Shown piece after piece: positions 23,330 to 34,744 of a DNA stretch of 64,000 nt; within the stretch, counting starts at the first letter, position 1, and the number at the start of each line of letters is the position of its first letter. The notes beneath the pieces were generated by a model. It saw nothing but the letters and a program-made list of their open reading frames with translations, searched no databases and was not told the DNA's origin. A program made the translations under genes and the position numbers. Location of the stretch: the NCBI GenBank assembly GCA_037447655.1, contig JBBHKE010003209.1, positions 1 through 64,000 of the forward strand, given 5' to 3'. The DNA is from Zygnema cylindricum (lineage: Eukaryota > Streptophyta > Zygnematophyceae > Zygnematales > Zygnemataceae).

Positions 23330-24091
23330 AGGATTTTGTTTTCGAACATAACGAAAGTCCTTTGAGAGAATCAGTTGAAACTCTGAGACCTCCATAAGTT
23401 CTCAGAGTGGACAGCTTCCAAGAAGCCTCTAGGATAATCCTGACCCCTTTGTGTTTAAGCAAAAATAACTGCCACCCTGGCAGACAAAAACTTTGACCAC
23501 CTTCACCCCTGTGAAGGCAAGACTCCCCTGAGTCGATAGCAAAAACAATCTCTGAATTTGCTCCCATGAGCAGTAAGTTATAGAGGGTCAAAGTTGACCT
23601 TTTGTACAGAAGCTCTCTGGGAGAGTGGGTCCTATCTTCTAATTTTTTCTAAGTCCTATCTCTCTCACAGACTCTATCTACTGATGTACGGAACCAATCA
23701 GATTACTGTTCCGTACGCAAAAGTACAGCTGTCGGTGTACTTTATGTACGGACATTGTACGACATGGCCTAAATGTCCACACGTGGAATATCCGGATTCG
23801 CTCCTTTAATCCTCGGAGATGCCGCGCTCCAATGTTACATCGCCAAGTGTCATCCGATGTGGCGATGCCCACAAACCGCCGAATTCTCCTTCCGCGATCT
23901 CGGCGCTAATTCCGGCCGTCCGATTAAACTCGCATTTGATCGTAGCCGTAATAAATACATGCGCGGTATTTGTTTCGCTTACGAAATCAATGCGCGGTAT
24001 TGATTTCTTATCCGTACCGCAATTCGTACTTTTACACTACCATATCTATGTATCGCGTTAACAGTTATAGTTAAATGATTTATTCTACGTG
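23330..24091 (+). mobile_element. LTR-like block related to the solo LTR at 55.1 kb, ends at gap
   Basis: From about 23460 to 24091 the sequence parallels 55380-56005: GGCAGACAAAAACT, a CGTACGACATGGCC segment, GAGATGCCGC, and GTATTTGTTTCGCTW. The homologous solo LTR continues for about 300 bp more, but here an assembly gap intervenes, so the 3' end is missing. Confidence 0.65.
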
Positions 24092-24101
24092 NNNNNNNNN
24101 N
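24092..24101. other. assembly gap (10 N)
   Basis: Ten undetermined bases. They fall inside the LTR-like block, so more sequence than ten bases may be missing. Confidence 0.95.
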
Positions 24102-24969
24102 TTTACTGTGCAGCAGTGCAGGTGCCACCTGCACTGTAGCTCAACGAAAGTAAAAACGCCGAATGCACTTCACAATTTGATATACGCGCGTTGGTAAAAT
24201 GATTATACACCGACGGCATCAAACAATTGTCATTTTGTCGCGGCTGGCCCACTTTAAAAATAAAAAAATACTGCCAGTTGCAAACGTTCGCGTTGTGAAA
24301 AAATTGGCGGCCATGTTATAAGGCGGTCAGTTTCAACAAGCTGCCTAACTGGCAGTCTATACTTCAATTTCCATGCATCGAACATGCTTTAACCTGAAGT
24401 TTGCATGTAAAAAACTGTTGATGTGCGCGCATCAATTATGGTAAATTTACTTTCACACTATTTAAACCTTGACAATTATAACGACGCGCGTGTAGTTGTC
24501 AAAAAATGTACGTTTGAAGTCCAATTTCGTACAAGCTACGTACCTTTAACTTCATATCTGACGGTCAATCCGTCGAACAACTTTGACTGGCGGAATATTG
24601 TACCGGCGGTTAAAAAAGTGTTGCGCTTGCAAACGTTGACCGTCATAAAAAAATAAAAATTTCACCCGGTCGGCGCTGTTTTACTGTTAACAAACTACGG
24701 CAGCCACATATTAGTAAAATGGTTGCGCGCATATAGTTTAACACTTCACGTAAGCCGCAAAAATGAAAGCAACTCGATGTCACGTCCACCGTGGACGTGA
24801 CGACGTGTCATTTTACTTTCGTCGATGTTTATACGCGGGTAGTCGGGTACGCATTTTTATATTGTTATTTGCTTTCGTGCGAGTTTACACATGTTGTACG
24901 TCATCCTTTAATATGTATCCAAGTTCAATATATCGGTTCGAGAGTTGATTTCATTTTTGCAGTAAACTA
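24102..24969. other. MITE debris including one arm of an inverted repeat
   Basis: No gene. 24425-24485 looks like a T2 MITE right end. 24500-24735 is an inverted copy of 25517-25770 (shared words GACGGTCAATCCGT, GCCAGTCAAAGTTGTTC on opposite strands). The two arms flank the T2 MITE at 24970. A short perfect inverted repeat (CACGTCCACCGTGGACGTG) lies near 24782. Confidence 0.6.
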
Positions 24970-25508
24970 CACCGCGCATCGTTATTAGTGACAAGTTTTA
25001 AATAGCGTGGAAGCAAATTTACCGTAATTGATGCTAATTAAGAATTTGAAATTTTTTAAATAAAAGTGTATTCTAATTTCGGTGTTAATGCTAATTTGGA
25101 GCAGCAAAAATGGAAAATTTTCTGTACTATTATATACATTATTATATGTATCCGTTCAAAATATAAAAAATCGTACACCGTTGTGAAATTTAAATATCAG
25201 TACATGTCAGACTAATTTACGTGTCAGACCAATCCCGTTTTTTTAGAGCACGTTTCCATGCGTGTGCGTCTGATTTAATTCATTTTTTGTGAAATTTTCA
25301 CTTGAAAAGGTACATTTATGTACGGTCTGACATCGACCGTACACCACACTATTTATATATTATTGTACTTTCGTTCTTTACCCTATTTTGTACGGTGCCG
25401 TAATTAACGTCAAAGAAAAATTAAAATCATGTATCCTATTTGGGGAAAAAAAATCAAAATTTTAAGAACCCAAATTAGACTTGTTGACACTAATAACGAT
25501 GCGCGGTG
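24970..25508. mobile_element. MITE family T2 copy (CACCGCGCATCG subtype)
   Basis: A 539-bp element, ends CACCGCGCATCGTTATTAGT and AACGATGCGCGGTG, TA on both sides. An inverted relative lies at 28063-28596, and 48077-48597 belongs to the same subtype. Confidence 0.85.
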
Positions 25509-26184
25509 TACCTGTGCGCAACCATTTTATTTATATGTGGTTGTCGCAGTTTGGTTAAAGTAAACCTGCGCCGGCCGTGTGAAATTTTATTTTTTTTATG
25601 ACGGTTGACGTTTGCAAGCTCGACACTTTTTTAACCGCCGGTAAAATATTCCGCCAGTCAAAGTTGTTCAACGGATTGACCGTCAGATCTAAATTAAAGG
25701 TACGGAGCCTGTACAAAATTGTAATTCAAATGAACATTTTTAACAACTACCTGCGCGTAGCAAAAATTGTATCTGCGATTAGCAATTCCCTAAAATTATT
25801 AACTCTAATAGTTTTTGGGAATTGATCATGACGGTGACTGTTTTGCTCGCACACAGTCACTTACGTCATTTTGTCAAAAAACGTACGTTTGAAGTACACA
25901 TTGGTACAGATAAATTACCGTTGAGTATAAATTTGACGGTCAATCGGTTGGACATCTTTGACTTTCTTAATATTGTTTCAACCGCTTAAAATTTTGTCGG
26001 CTTGCGAACGTCGACCGTCATAATAAAATTAGCAATTCACACGGCCGGCGAGCGTTTAGGGTAACAAAACTGCGTCGACCACATGTAAATAGAGCTTAGA
26101 CGCAAAGTGATACGAAACCTATTGAAACTGAAAGTACAACAAGTCTCGTACGGAAATGTTATAGCGCACGAAACGAAATAAAAT

Positions 26185-26313
26185 TTTGATGACGCAAATT
26201 GTACTTGTGTTTTTGCCCATTTTTCGTACGGCGTGATATTTTCTCGTTGAAAGTCCCATTTTCTGTGAAAACGACGGAAAAAAACCCTTACTTGAACACA
26301 TGGGAACACGCCC
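26185..26313. mobile_element. H1 MITE right-end fragment
   Basis: About 130 bp nearly identical to the end of the element at 5322-6283, finishing CACATGGGAACACGCCC and then TAA. The left part is missing. Confidence 0.75.
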
Positions 26314-26316
26314 TAA

Positions 26317-26727
26317 GGCCTCTGCTCCATTAGAGGAAAAGTGGGGCTGTTTACTGGAAGCCGTACGATTTCGTACAAATTCGCACCAATTTTTTTTTTT
26401 TGTCGGGTGAAACATGTTTACAAGATGATTCCAATAAAATAGGCGTAAGATTCGACCGTTGGATGTAAGCAATCGCGCACATCGTCCAGTGTGAGGAAAC
26501 TCTCCTCTCGAGGAGAGTTTCTTCACACTGGACGATGTGCGCGATTGCTTCGCGAATCTAAAATAGTGAGACATCAAACGGTCAATGCTTACGCCTATAA
26601 TATTGGAACCATCCTGAAAACATGCTCCGTCATGTTTCGTCTGACGAAAAAAAAAGGGTACGAATTTGTACGAAATCGTACGACTTCCAGTAAACAACCC
26701 CACTTTTCCTTCAATGGAAGTTCACCC
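26317..26727. mobile_element. foldback element with long hairpin
   Basis: Arms of about 190 bp: left outer GAGGAAAAGTGGGGCTGTTT, right outer AAACAACCCCACTTTTCC. TAA precedes and TTA follows. The core at 26469-26506 pairs with 26511-26548 over 38 bp with one mismatch and a 4-base CTCG loop. Transcribed, it would be a strong double-stranded RNA. Outer ends resemble those at 42871 and 43697. Confidence 0.8.
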
Positions 26728-27246
26728 TTACATTGACAACGAAATGTTAGGATATTGGGCGAATCGGCGTCGGCCGAAATCGTGCAGTCAAATTTTTGTT
26801 CGGTTCGCGTCAGTGATGTTTTGTTTCGTTCGGTACTGTACTTCTGTGTCAGTTCGGTTTGGTGCGGGTGCCGACCGGTATTCATTTGTTCGAGTCGCAC
26901 GCTGGTCGATTGCGAGGAAATGTTGGTTCACGAAGCGTGACGCGATTTTCTCGTCCGCGAAAGTAATTTATGTGTACGACAATGCGGCAATACCTTTGTA
27001 TGGCCGATCCTGATATGATCTTGTCATTGTATGTATTTTGATTCGTAAATAGCGCTGCTCGATTTCGTCACGCGTGACGACGCTCATTTTTTTCATTTAA
27101 TTTCAAATGATATTTTTACGCCGGTTCGTTTTATTATAAAAGTTAATTTCGTTTCGTGCGTTATAATGTTTTCGTACGAGACTTATAGTACTTTCCGTTT
27201 CAATAGGTTTCGTTTCACTTTGCGTCTAAGTTTAATGTAACACTTA
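26728..27246. other. unassigned interior of the long-TIR element
   Basis: GC-richer than its surroundings, with no protein recognised. Its last ~100 bp (27140-27243) is the inverted partner of 26095-26186. Confidence 0.4.
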
Positions 27247-27992
27247 GGGTGACGTTCCATCACGCGAAAAGTGTCGTAGTTTACTGAAATTCGCGACCCT
27301 CCGTACCAAATCATACTGCCTATTTTTTTTTATACGAAAAACAACATTACAGAGAATCTTGCCAACACTCTCCGAAGGTCTTGGAGGTAATACTGGCCGA
27401 ATACTGGCCGTCGGGTGTTAATCTGCGAGGAGTTCGCTTCATTTTTTTCTGTAAATGTCAACCCACCTCGAGGAGGTGGGTTGGCAAATACAGAAAAAAA
27501 AAATCGTGACACGTTGGACGATTAAGCTCCGTGTCATGAAGGAAAACCAATGAAAAATCTTAAGATTTGCACATGACACGCGCTTTCCAAAATACAACCG
27601 AAAATAAAAACGAAATTGTGTAACATTCCCTCGTCACGCTATTCTCGATAACTTTTGTTCGTCACACTATTTCTATCAAAGGACTTTCGTTATGTTCAAT
27701 AACTGAAACCCTAAAAATGAGCTGGCGTACAGACTGGCGTTTGCAAAAAGTATAAAAATTTTGTCGTATGATTACTTCGTACGCATGTACATGGTACGCA
27801 AGTCAAGATTTGAAGTTAAGTTCGTCGGTGCTAAAAATCTGAAGGATATTCAATATCGGGTCGTAGCTTGCATGGCGCCAGTCAATTTAAAACACATGGC
27901 TTACAGACTTTACGTGATGGAACATCAACTTAATCGACCCGGTCTGTAGAGTTTGTCGTACAATTACAAAAACGTATGATGGAACTTCACCT
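27247..27992. mobile_element. GGGTGACGTTCCATC-ended MITE with internal hairpin, TTA flanks
   Basis: A 746-bp element flanked by TTA at 27244-27246 and 27993-27995. The right end reads ATGATGGAACTTCACCT. A hairpin at 27442-27468 and 27474-27500 pairs 24 of 27 bases around CGAGG. Partial inverted copy at 23048-23325. Confidence 0.8.
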
Positions 27993-28062
27993 TTAGACGA
28001 TTCAATTTCAATTTTGTGGCTAAGTGCTCTCACCGTGGAGCTCACATAACGACAAAAAGTCA

Positions 28063-28596
28063 CACCGCGCATCGTTATTAGTGTCAACAACTCTAAATTG
28101 GGTTCTTGAAATCTTGATTATTTTACCCAAATAGGATACATGATTTTAATTTTTCTTTGACGTTAATTAAGGTATCGTACAAAATAGGGTGAAGAACGAA
28201 AGTACAATAATATCTAAATAGTGTGGTGTACGGTCGATGTCAGATCGTACATAAATGTACCTTATCAAGTGAAAATTTCACAAAAATTGAATTAAATCAG
28301 ACGCGCACGCATGGGAACGTGCGCTAAAAAAAAGGGATTGGTGTGACACGTAAATTAGTCTGACATGTACGGATATTTAAATTTCACAACGGTGTACGAT
28401 TTTTTATATTTTGTACGGATACATATAATAATGTACATAATAGTACAAAAAAATTTCCATTTTTGCTGCTCCAAATTAGCATTAACGCTGAAATTAGAAT
28501 ACACCTTTTTTTTAAATTCAAATTTTTAATTAGCATCAATTACGGTAAATTTACTTTCACACTATTTAAACCTTGACACTAATAACGAAGGGGGTG
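28063..28596. mobile_element. MITE family T2 copy (CACCGCGCATCG subtype)
   Basis: A 534-bp element, inverted relative to 24970-25508 and very similar to it. The right end is decayed (AACGAAGGGGGTG). Flanking dinucleotide is CA on both sides. Confidence 0.8.
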
Positions 28597-28888
28597 CACT
28601 GTCTGCAACCATTTTATTTACATGTGGTCGACGCATTTTTGAACCCATAAACTCTCGCTGGCCGTGTGAATTGCTAATTTTATTATGACGGTCGACGTTC
28701 GCAAGCCGACCAAATTTTAAGCGGTTGAAACAATAATATGAAATTCAGAAATGTCCAACCGATTGACCGTCAAATTTATGCTCAACCGCACTTTATTTGT
28801 ACCAATGTGTACTTCAAACGTACGTTTTTGACAAAATGACGTAAGTGACTGTGCGCGACTAAAACAGTCATTGTCATGATCAATTCCC

Positions 28889-29293
28889 TAGTTTTTTTAC
28901 GTTAATATAACTACTCTCTAATTAACATTGCTAAATGTAGTTTAGGTTACGAAATGTGTCAGTCCGTACTATAATTGCTTGCTATTTAGTAAAGTCGTGC
29001 AAAAAGAGTGTCAAATACAGGTGTCGACACGCGAAAGTGAGTGTGTCGACACGAAAAAATAGCAATCATATTTGAATATCAGTCATAAAGAAGGGGAGAA
29101 GCGAGCTTGTTCTCACATGTTCAACTTGAACGCAGCCTATACAGCTACATTATGGTAGAAGTGTGCAAGTGAGCGTTACAGAATAAATTAGAGTAAAAAA
29201 AAAATGGCGAAGGGCCTTCAACCAAAATTAGAGTTACTAACACTATTATCTTTCACACTATTTATTACTTAACCCTTATGGCGATTCATGGTG
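28889..29293. mobile_element. MITE family T2, right portion
   Basis: Continues a T2 copy whose left side lies before 25809; the two halves are separated by the long-TIR element. Right end GGCGATTCATGGTG followed by TA. Confidence 0.75.
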
Positions 29294-29655
29294 TAATGCT
29301 AATTAACACATCTAAGGGTGTGTTCCCGTGTAAACATAACTTAGTCTTGTTACTTTGTCAGTAAGTGAAGATTCTCCATAGTACTTCTCATAAATGGAAC
29401 ACATCCTAACACTAACTTGGATACACATTCCATAATATAGCTAATATATCCTACGTTCACATAATAAACGTTTGAACATGTGTGAACAGGTTCGTGCTAT
29501 TTTCCCTCGTCTTCATTATTAATAGTCAAATACGAGTGCGCTTTATCGTGTTGACGACATTCACTCCCTCCTCGGCGTCACTTTGTGACCCTTTTTTATA
29601 AATTTGTACCAAATAGTGAGCAGTTTTAGTCTGGAGCGATACATTTTGTACATTA

Positions 29656-30161
29656 CACTGTGAATCGCTATTAGCATGAATAACGCCATTTCGGCGTCCC
29701 CAAATTTTGACACTCGAACCTAAATATAGTTATTAACTTCATTTTTTTTCTACGTTAATGCAGGTACTGCATAATTAGTGTTAATTTAGACAGTTTTTAA
29801 ATAGTGTAGTGTACAAAATGTGGCAGTTGGTACTAAAATCGCTCAACATTGGATACAATCGTAGAGAAAAAGTGTTAAATAAAGGCGTAAACACGCGAAA
29901 GTGAGTGCGTCGACACGGAAAACACACACTAATATAGGACTATGAGTGATGGGGGAAGTTCACGCTAACCTATTCTCACATAATCAATGTGAACAAAGGC
30001 TATACCGGCTACATTATAGGAAAATTGTACCCAAATTAGCGTTAATGAATAAATTAAAATATTATTTTTTTGGCGAAGGGCCTTGAATTCAATTTAGAAG
30101 TAATAACACCCTATTTTTTTCTACACCAATTATTTCTTCAGGCTAGTAACGTTTCACGGTG
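29656..30161. mobile_element. MITE family T2 copy
   Basis: A 506-bp element, ends CACTGTGAATCGCTATTAGC and CGTTTCACGGTG, TA on the left. It is the paralogue of 21981-22510 within the segmental duplication. Confidence 0.8.
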
Positions 30162-30341
30162 TTTTGCACACTATTTTATTACTAACTAATTCAGAGTAAT
30201 TGGCACTAATTTTGGACCGTTACTAAATAGTGTACTGGTTTTTCATGAACGTGGGGAGGGCTTAGATTGAACAATTTTGCCGCCACCACTAACATACATG
30301 CTTTCCGATTTCCCAATGTTAATCGATTCACCACGGCATAA

Positions 30342-31119
30342 GGGTGCGTCTTTATGTACTTCAAACTTAAAGAATTTACCTTGTTTTTTAGCGCAGATCC
30401 GGTGGACGAGGATTTCAAGTGTCCCTATGTGTAACAACGAAATAGTTACTTAAAGGTGTGACGATTCTATACGTTGACAATGCCCGTGACAGCTGTCAAC
30501 GTCTACAATCTGTGATGACGCACGTTATTTTTGTAACTGCTTGTGACTTCGCATGAGTTTTCGTGACATTGTAGACGAACCGCCTTCTAGCCTGTACCCT
30601 TTCACGGTTGAAGAAGATGCACTTTGCCTTTGCGTCGCCTGTCCGCTCGACGTGAAATGTCATCGCAATCTTGAGACCCCTGGCGAAATAAATTCCTCAC
30701 CAGGCGCAAATGGACCAAACCAAACAAATTGAGTACTATACTTTGTCCTACCTTAACGCAAACAGAAAAAACATAACCCAATAATGTACCTTTCGCCGTG
30801 GCTTGAATTCATTTGAATTTTGTAAAAAAGATTACACGTGCGAATACGTATTCTTGTTTGTTTTTCTAAAATACATTGTTTTAAAACACATCGTCCCTAT
30901 ATTTTAAAGAAAAGTTTGAAGATGACGTTTTTTGGCGTGGCCGTGGGTCGAAGAACACAAGACGACAATATGTAGTACATGTTAAATTCGATTATGACGT
31001 AAAATGTACTTCTCATTTTTTCTATTTTTTTGTACGGTTGAAACTTACGCGGTACGACTCTAAGTTTTATAGGACAACACACAAAAAAAACCCTTATTTT
31101 GGCACTTAGAGACGCACCC
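30342..31119. mobile_element. MITE family H3 (GGGTGCGTCT ends, TAA target duplication)
   Basis: A 778-bp element, ends GGGTGCGTCTTTATGTACTT and CACTTAGAGACGCACCC. TAA lies at 30339-30341 and 31120-31122. The duplicated locus at about 22700 reads CGGCATAAATCA with a single TAA, a natural empty site that confirms the boundaries. Non-coding. Confidence 0.9.
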
Positions 31120-31440
31120 TAAATCATTATCGGGTCCTCGATCCGTATCCAACCGGCCGCGTCAAAATCGAGATTGATTTAGGTACCAAATTTTGCGAGC
31201 CAACCAGATTCAGCCGGGTGATTCTAAAAAAAAAAAATTGGAAACGGCCGGGTAGGCAAAAAACGAAAAATTAAAGGTTTCAGACATGTACCACTACACA
31301 GTGAATCACTATTAGGGATATTAACGCTAATTAAACATTACACCGTGAATCGTAATTAGAGTAAAAAAAGGAAAAAAAATATTAGAGTTATTCATTCTAA
31401 TTTGTGCCATAATTTTTTTTCTTAAACAAATTTTACTTTA

Positions 31441-31804
31441 ATTTATCAACAACTCTAATTGGTTTTCTAATTTCGGTACTAATTATCCGCGTTGATATCT
31501 TTACTGTAAATTAGGTATATGTACAAAATCTGACAAAACGTTCAGTTTCCCGTCATTATGACGTTTGCATTACGCGGTTCGTGAAAACGCAGTTACATGA
31601 TAACGACTTGTAATAAATCATTTTTTGTACTTTTTTAGTGAATAAAGTACAATTTGCACGGTGGACACCGACCGTATGCCACACTATTTAAAACGACACC
31701 ATGTTTGAGTTGTTAACTCTGATTCAATAAGTACCTACCAAAAACAAAGAAGATAGAGGCGACGGAATTAGCGTAAATAAGGCTAGCTTCGATTTACGGT
31801 GTAC
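31441..31804. mobile_element. T2-related MITE remnant
   Basis: Ends CGATTTACGGTG followed by TA at 31802. Interior words (ACCGTATGCCACACTATTTAAA, TTTTTTGTACTTTTTTAGTG) recur inverted at 34745-35090. Confidence 0.55.
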
Positions 31805-32586
31805 GGGTGCGTCTCCATGTACTTGAAACCTAGAGAATTTACTATGTTTTTTAGCGTAGATCCGTCGGACCCGACTTTCGGATGTCCCTATGTGTAGCAA
31901 ACGAAGTTGTCACTTAAGGACTTGACGGTTGTATACGTCGACAATGCCCGTGACGACTGTCGAGAGTGTACAATCTGTGATGACGCACGTTATTTTTTGT
32001 AACTGCTTGTGTCGTCGCATGACTTTTCGTGACATTGTAGACTTATCACCATCCAGTCTGCGCCATTTCACGGTTGAAGAAGATGCACTTTGCCTTTGCG
32101 TTTTTTTTTTCGCTCGACGTGAAATGGCATCGGATCTTCAAACCCCTGGCGAAATAAAATCCGTACCAGGCGCAAACGGACAAAGCTAAACGAATTGCGT
32201 ACTTTGCTTTGTTGTACCTGAACGTAAACGGACAAAACATAACGGATCGTGCACTTTTCGTTGTCGCTTGAATTCTTTTTAATTTTTTTGAAAATTTTGA
32301 ACACATGCGACTACGTGTTTGTATTTGTTTTTCAAAAATTAGTTGTTTTAAAACACATCTTCCCTGTGTTTTAAAGAAATGTTTGAAGATAACGTTTTTT
32401 GGCATGGACGTGGGTCGAAGAACACAAAACGACAACACGTAGTATATCTTAAATTCGATGATGACGCAAAATGTACTTCTCATATTTTCTATTTTTTTGT
32501 ACGGTTTAAACTTACGCGGTACGGCTCTAAGTTTTACAGGAAAACGACACAAAAAAACCCCTACGCAGGCACATGGAGACGCACCC
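31805..32586. mobile_element. MITE family H3 copy
   Basis: A 782-bp relative of 30342-31119, ends GGGTGCGTCTCCATGTACTT and GCACATGGAGACGCACCC. Flanks are TAC and TTA, so the duplication is imperfect. T2 MITE sequence continues to 32667 (CATGGTG then TA). Confidence 0.82.
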
Positions 32587-32669
32587 TTATAAATTATATT
32601 TTTGGTTCGAGGGTCAAAATTCAGGGGCACCTATTATCTTTATTAACGCTTATAGCGATTCATGGTGTA

Positions 32670-34389
32670 TAATACACTGCCATCTTTTTTGGAGTTTTTT
32701 TGAGTTAATAATACTGATTCGGTCGCGATTTTTACCTGGCCGAAAAGAACAAAATAATATTAGCGACACTATTTAAAAATGTGAACTAAAATTTGCCACA
32801 TCTCTTTACACTGAATTAATGCTACATATTTTGATTTCGCACTATCACAAATATATCCTTAATGGTTATAAAGATGGGTAGCGTAGTCTACGTGCGTGCG
32901 ATGTAGATATGTTAAACTGATGCAATTGAATCAAATCCTATCTTTGCATTACGACGGTGCTAAAGGGGCATCACGGTGTGATCGTACTATAGCGCCACAT
33001 TTTGTCATTTAAGCAATTACAATTGTAAGCCTTGGCGTCACTAGTTGGTAGAATCCATAAATACATTTCACGTTATTTACAAAACCAGAAAAGTAAAAAT
33101 ATTTCAAGCCGTAGAACTACCGCTTAGGAATGAACAAAACGGAAGGAAGCTGCCTGAAATTATAGGATATCCTCCATGGTGTCTCGAATCCGTTTTTTCC
33201 ATCTTCGCGTTTGATCTTGAACCAAGTCCTCCGTAATATTCCCCAAATGAAAGGATATATGTTTAGTTGTTTACATACCAAATTGGTAATATCTCTGTAT
33301 GATATCAAAATATTTTCATTTTTTTTGTAAGGTTTTAAGGGTTTCGGATGTATCATAAGGTTGTACCAATTATCGGTAAGAGGCTACGGATACACAACAC
33401 TACAGAAAAACGATATATGAGGCGAAAAAGAGGAGGAGAGCTAAGTGGGAAGAGAAATGAAACTGCATTTCCCGGGCCCTTCTATTTTTTTCAAGTCTAC
33501 AAAAATATGTTATAAAGTGAACGCTGATGTAAGCAAATAAGGTGTGACGAAGGAACACGGTACACGAAATAGCAACACGGAACACGGAACACGTCACACT
33601 TGCGACTAAAGCTCACCTTACCACCAAAAGCGAAGAAGCGAAGCAACGAAACTTCTGCTTCTTCATCTCATTTTTTGCACTTTTTTGAAGGATCACGCGG
33701 CCGATTTTAACTTTTCTTCCATTTACGAACATTATGTGCACCCGCGAAACCTGAATTGCTGTTCGTTTAAGTCTATGTGCACACTTGTCCATACTAAACT
33801 TAGAAAAGGCTCGTTATCTGGTTTACACTTCGGTTAATTGGTGAGTTGGCACGAGCTCTTCTTTTGTCTACCGTACGATTGTGTACGATTTCAAAGTCCA
33901 TTCTCTAAACGACAGACTTTGGGTAATGCGTCGGGGAGAACCACATTCTCATGTGAACACGACGATTTGACATTCCTCGTACGACAGATTTTTGCACTAA
34001 CGCCGTTAACTTTATCCCTGGAAGACAAAAAATGACAAAATTTCGTGCAGAGGATGCCGCCTAAAGGTAACCTTCCGTCAAGAGTTCCCAGTAATCGTAC
34101 GGTAATATTTAATGGCATTAATATTTGAAACACCTTTCCATTAGGTCGTGTCAGCGAGGCAAAAATTGCCTACGTGTTGTATTGCGATTGGTACCACGTA
34201 GGATCATGTTGAGCCGGCCGGGAATAATGAAAGTTTTGAAAAGTACAAAATTTCAACTGCGTATATGTACGGGCGGACGCCGATTAAAATATCAAGTAGC
34301 GTCACGCTAATGTACAATCTGAATGTTCTTGTATTTGTCGTTGTACCAACGGCCACGATAACCGTTGCAAAATGAAAATTTGTACAAAT
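32670..34389. other. no gene recognised; MITE-like debris
   Basis: No coding signature or clean element. 34140-34200 (GTCGTGTCAGCGAGGCAAAA) resembles 43040-43090. Several CGTACG words occur. A run of GGAACACGG-like words lies near 33550-33590. Confidence 0.3.
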
Positions 34390-34695
34390 CATAGTTCAAA
34401 AGTAGGCGTTTTTATGGTAGGCCTTTGGTCGGCGTCTTTATCATAAATTGTGTTATGGGCTTTTCATGTGATCTTCTTAGATCGCTACTTTGATCAGCGA
34501 CCGTCCGATCGTCCGAATTTGACGGTGTAAATAAATTTTTTTGGTCAAAATGTTTTAATTGGTCTAATTTTTTGTTTGAATGTTGTAATTGGTCCGAATA
34601 GATCCGAATACAATATGGGTCTTATGGTCATATTGTATGTATTGCATACATTAGGCATATTGTATGGGCCTACTTTCACCTACTTTTGAACTATG
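34390..34695. mobile_element. hAT-type MITE, 306 bp, perfect 8-bp target duplication GTACAAAT
   Basis: Ends CATAGTTCAAAAGTAGGCG and CACCTACTTTTGAACTATG, flanked by GTACAAAT at 34382-34389 and 34696-34703. An 8-bp duplication is the hAT hallmark. The interior has paired words GATCGCTACTTTGATCAGCG and CATATTGTATG. No coding capacity. Confidence 0.92.
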
Positions 34696-34744
34696 GTACA
34701 AATGTCCATTCTATTGGGAAAATGGAGGAGATGGCAGTGTACTG

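Larger units (their letters stand above)
25817..28888. mobile_element. long-TIR DNA element with 8-bp target duplication TAGTTTTT
   Basis: Ends GGGAATTGATCATGACGG and (inverted) GTCATGATCAATTCCC, with TAGTTTTT at 25809-25816 and 28889-28896. The left inverted arm runs 25817 to about 26186. The right arm is split into 28603-28888 and 27140-27243 by insertions of a T2 MITE (28063-28596) and a TTA-flanked element (27247-27992). The outside flanks join to give a normal T2 MITE interior (ATTATTAACTCTAATAG, then TTACGTTAATATAAC), which supports the boundaries. Long arms fit a Mutator-like or foldback element; an 8-bp duplication also fits hAT. No transposase found. Confidence 0.72.
29408..31440. 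repeat. segmental duplication, copy 2
   Basis: Corresponds to 21735-23045, interrupted by the MITE at 30342-31119. The H1 MITE to its left is reduced to about 90 bp of left end (29316-29390) joined to a short right end (GAACACATCCTAA), unlike the 1.9-kb nested version in copy 1. Confidence 0.8.

Noticed and set aside
23235-23591. 118-codon minus-strand frame
   Set aside because: It spans the junction between a MITE fragment and an LTR-like block; the inverted copy at 27.7 kb does not conserve the frame.
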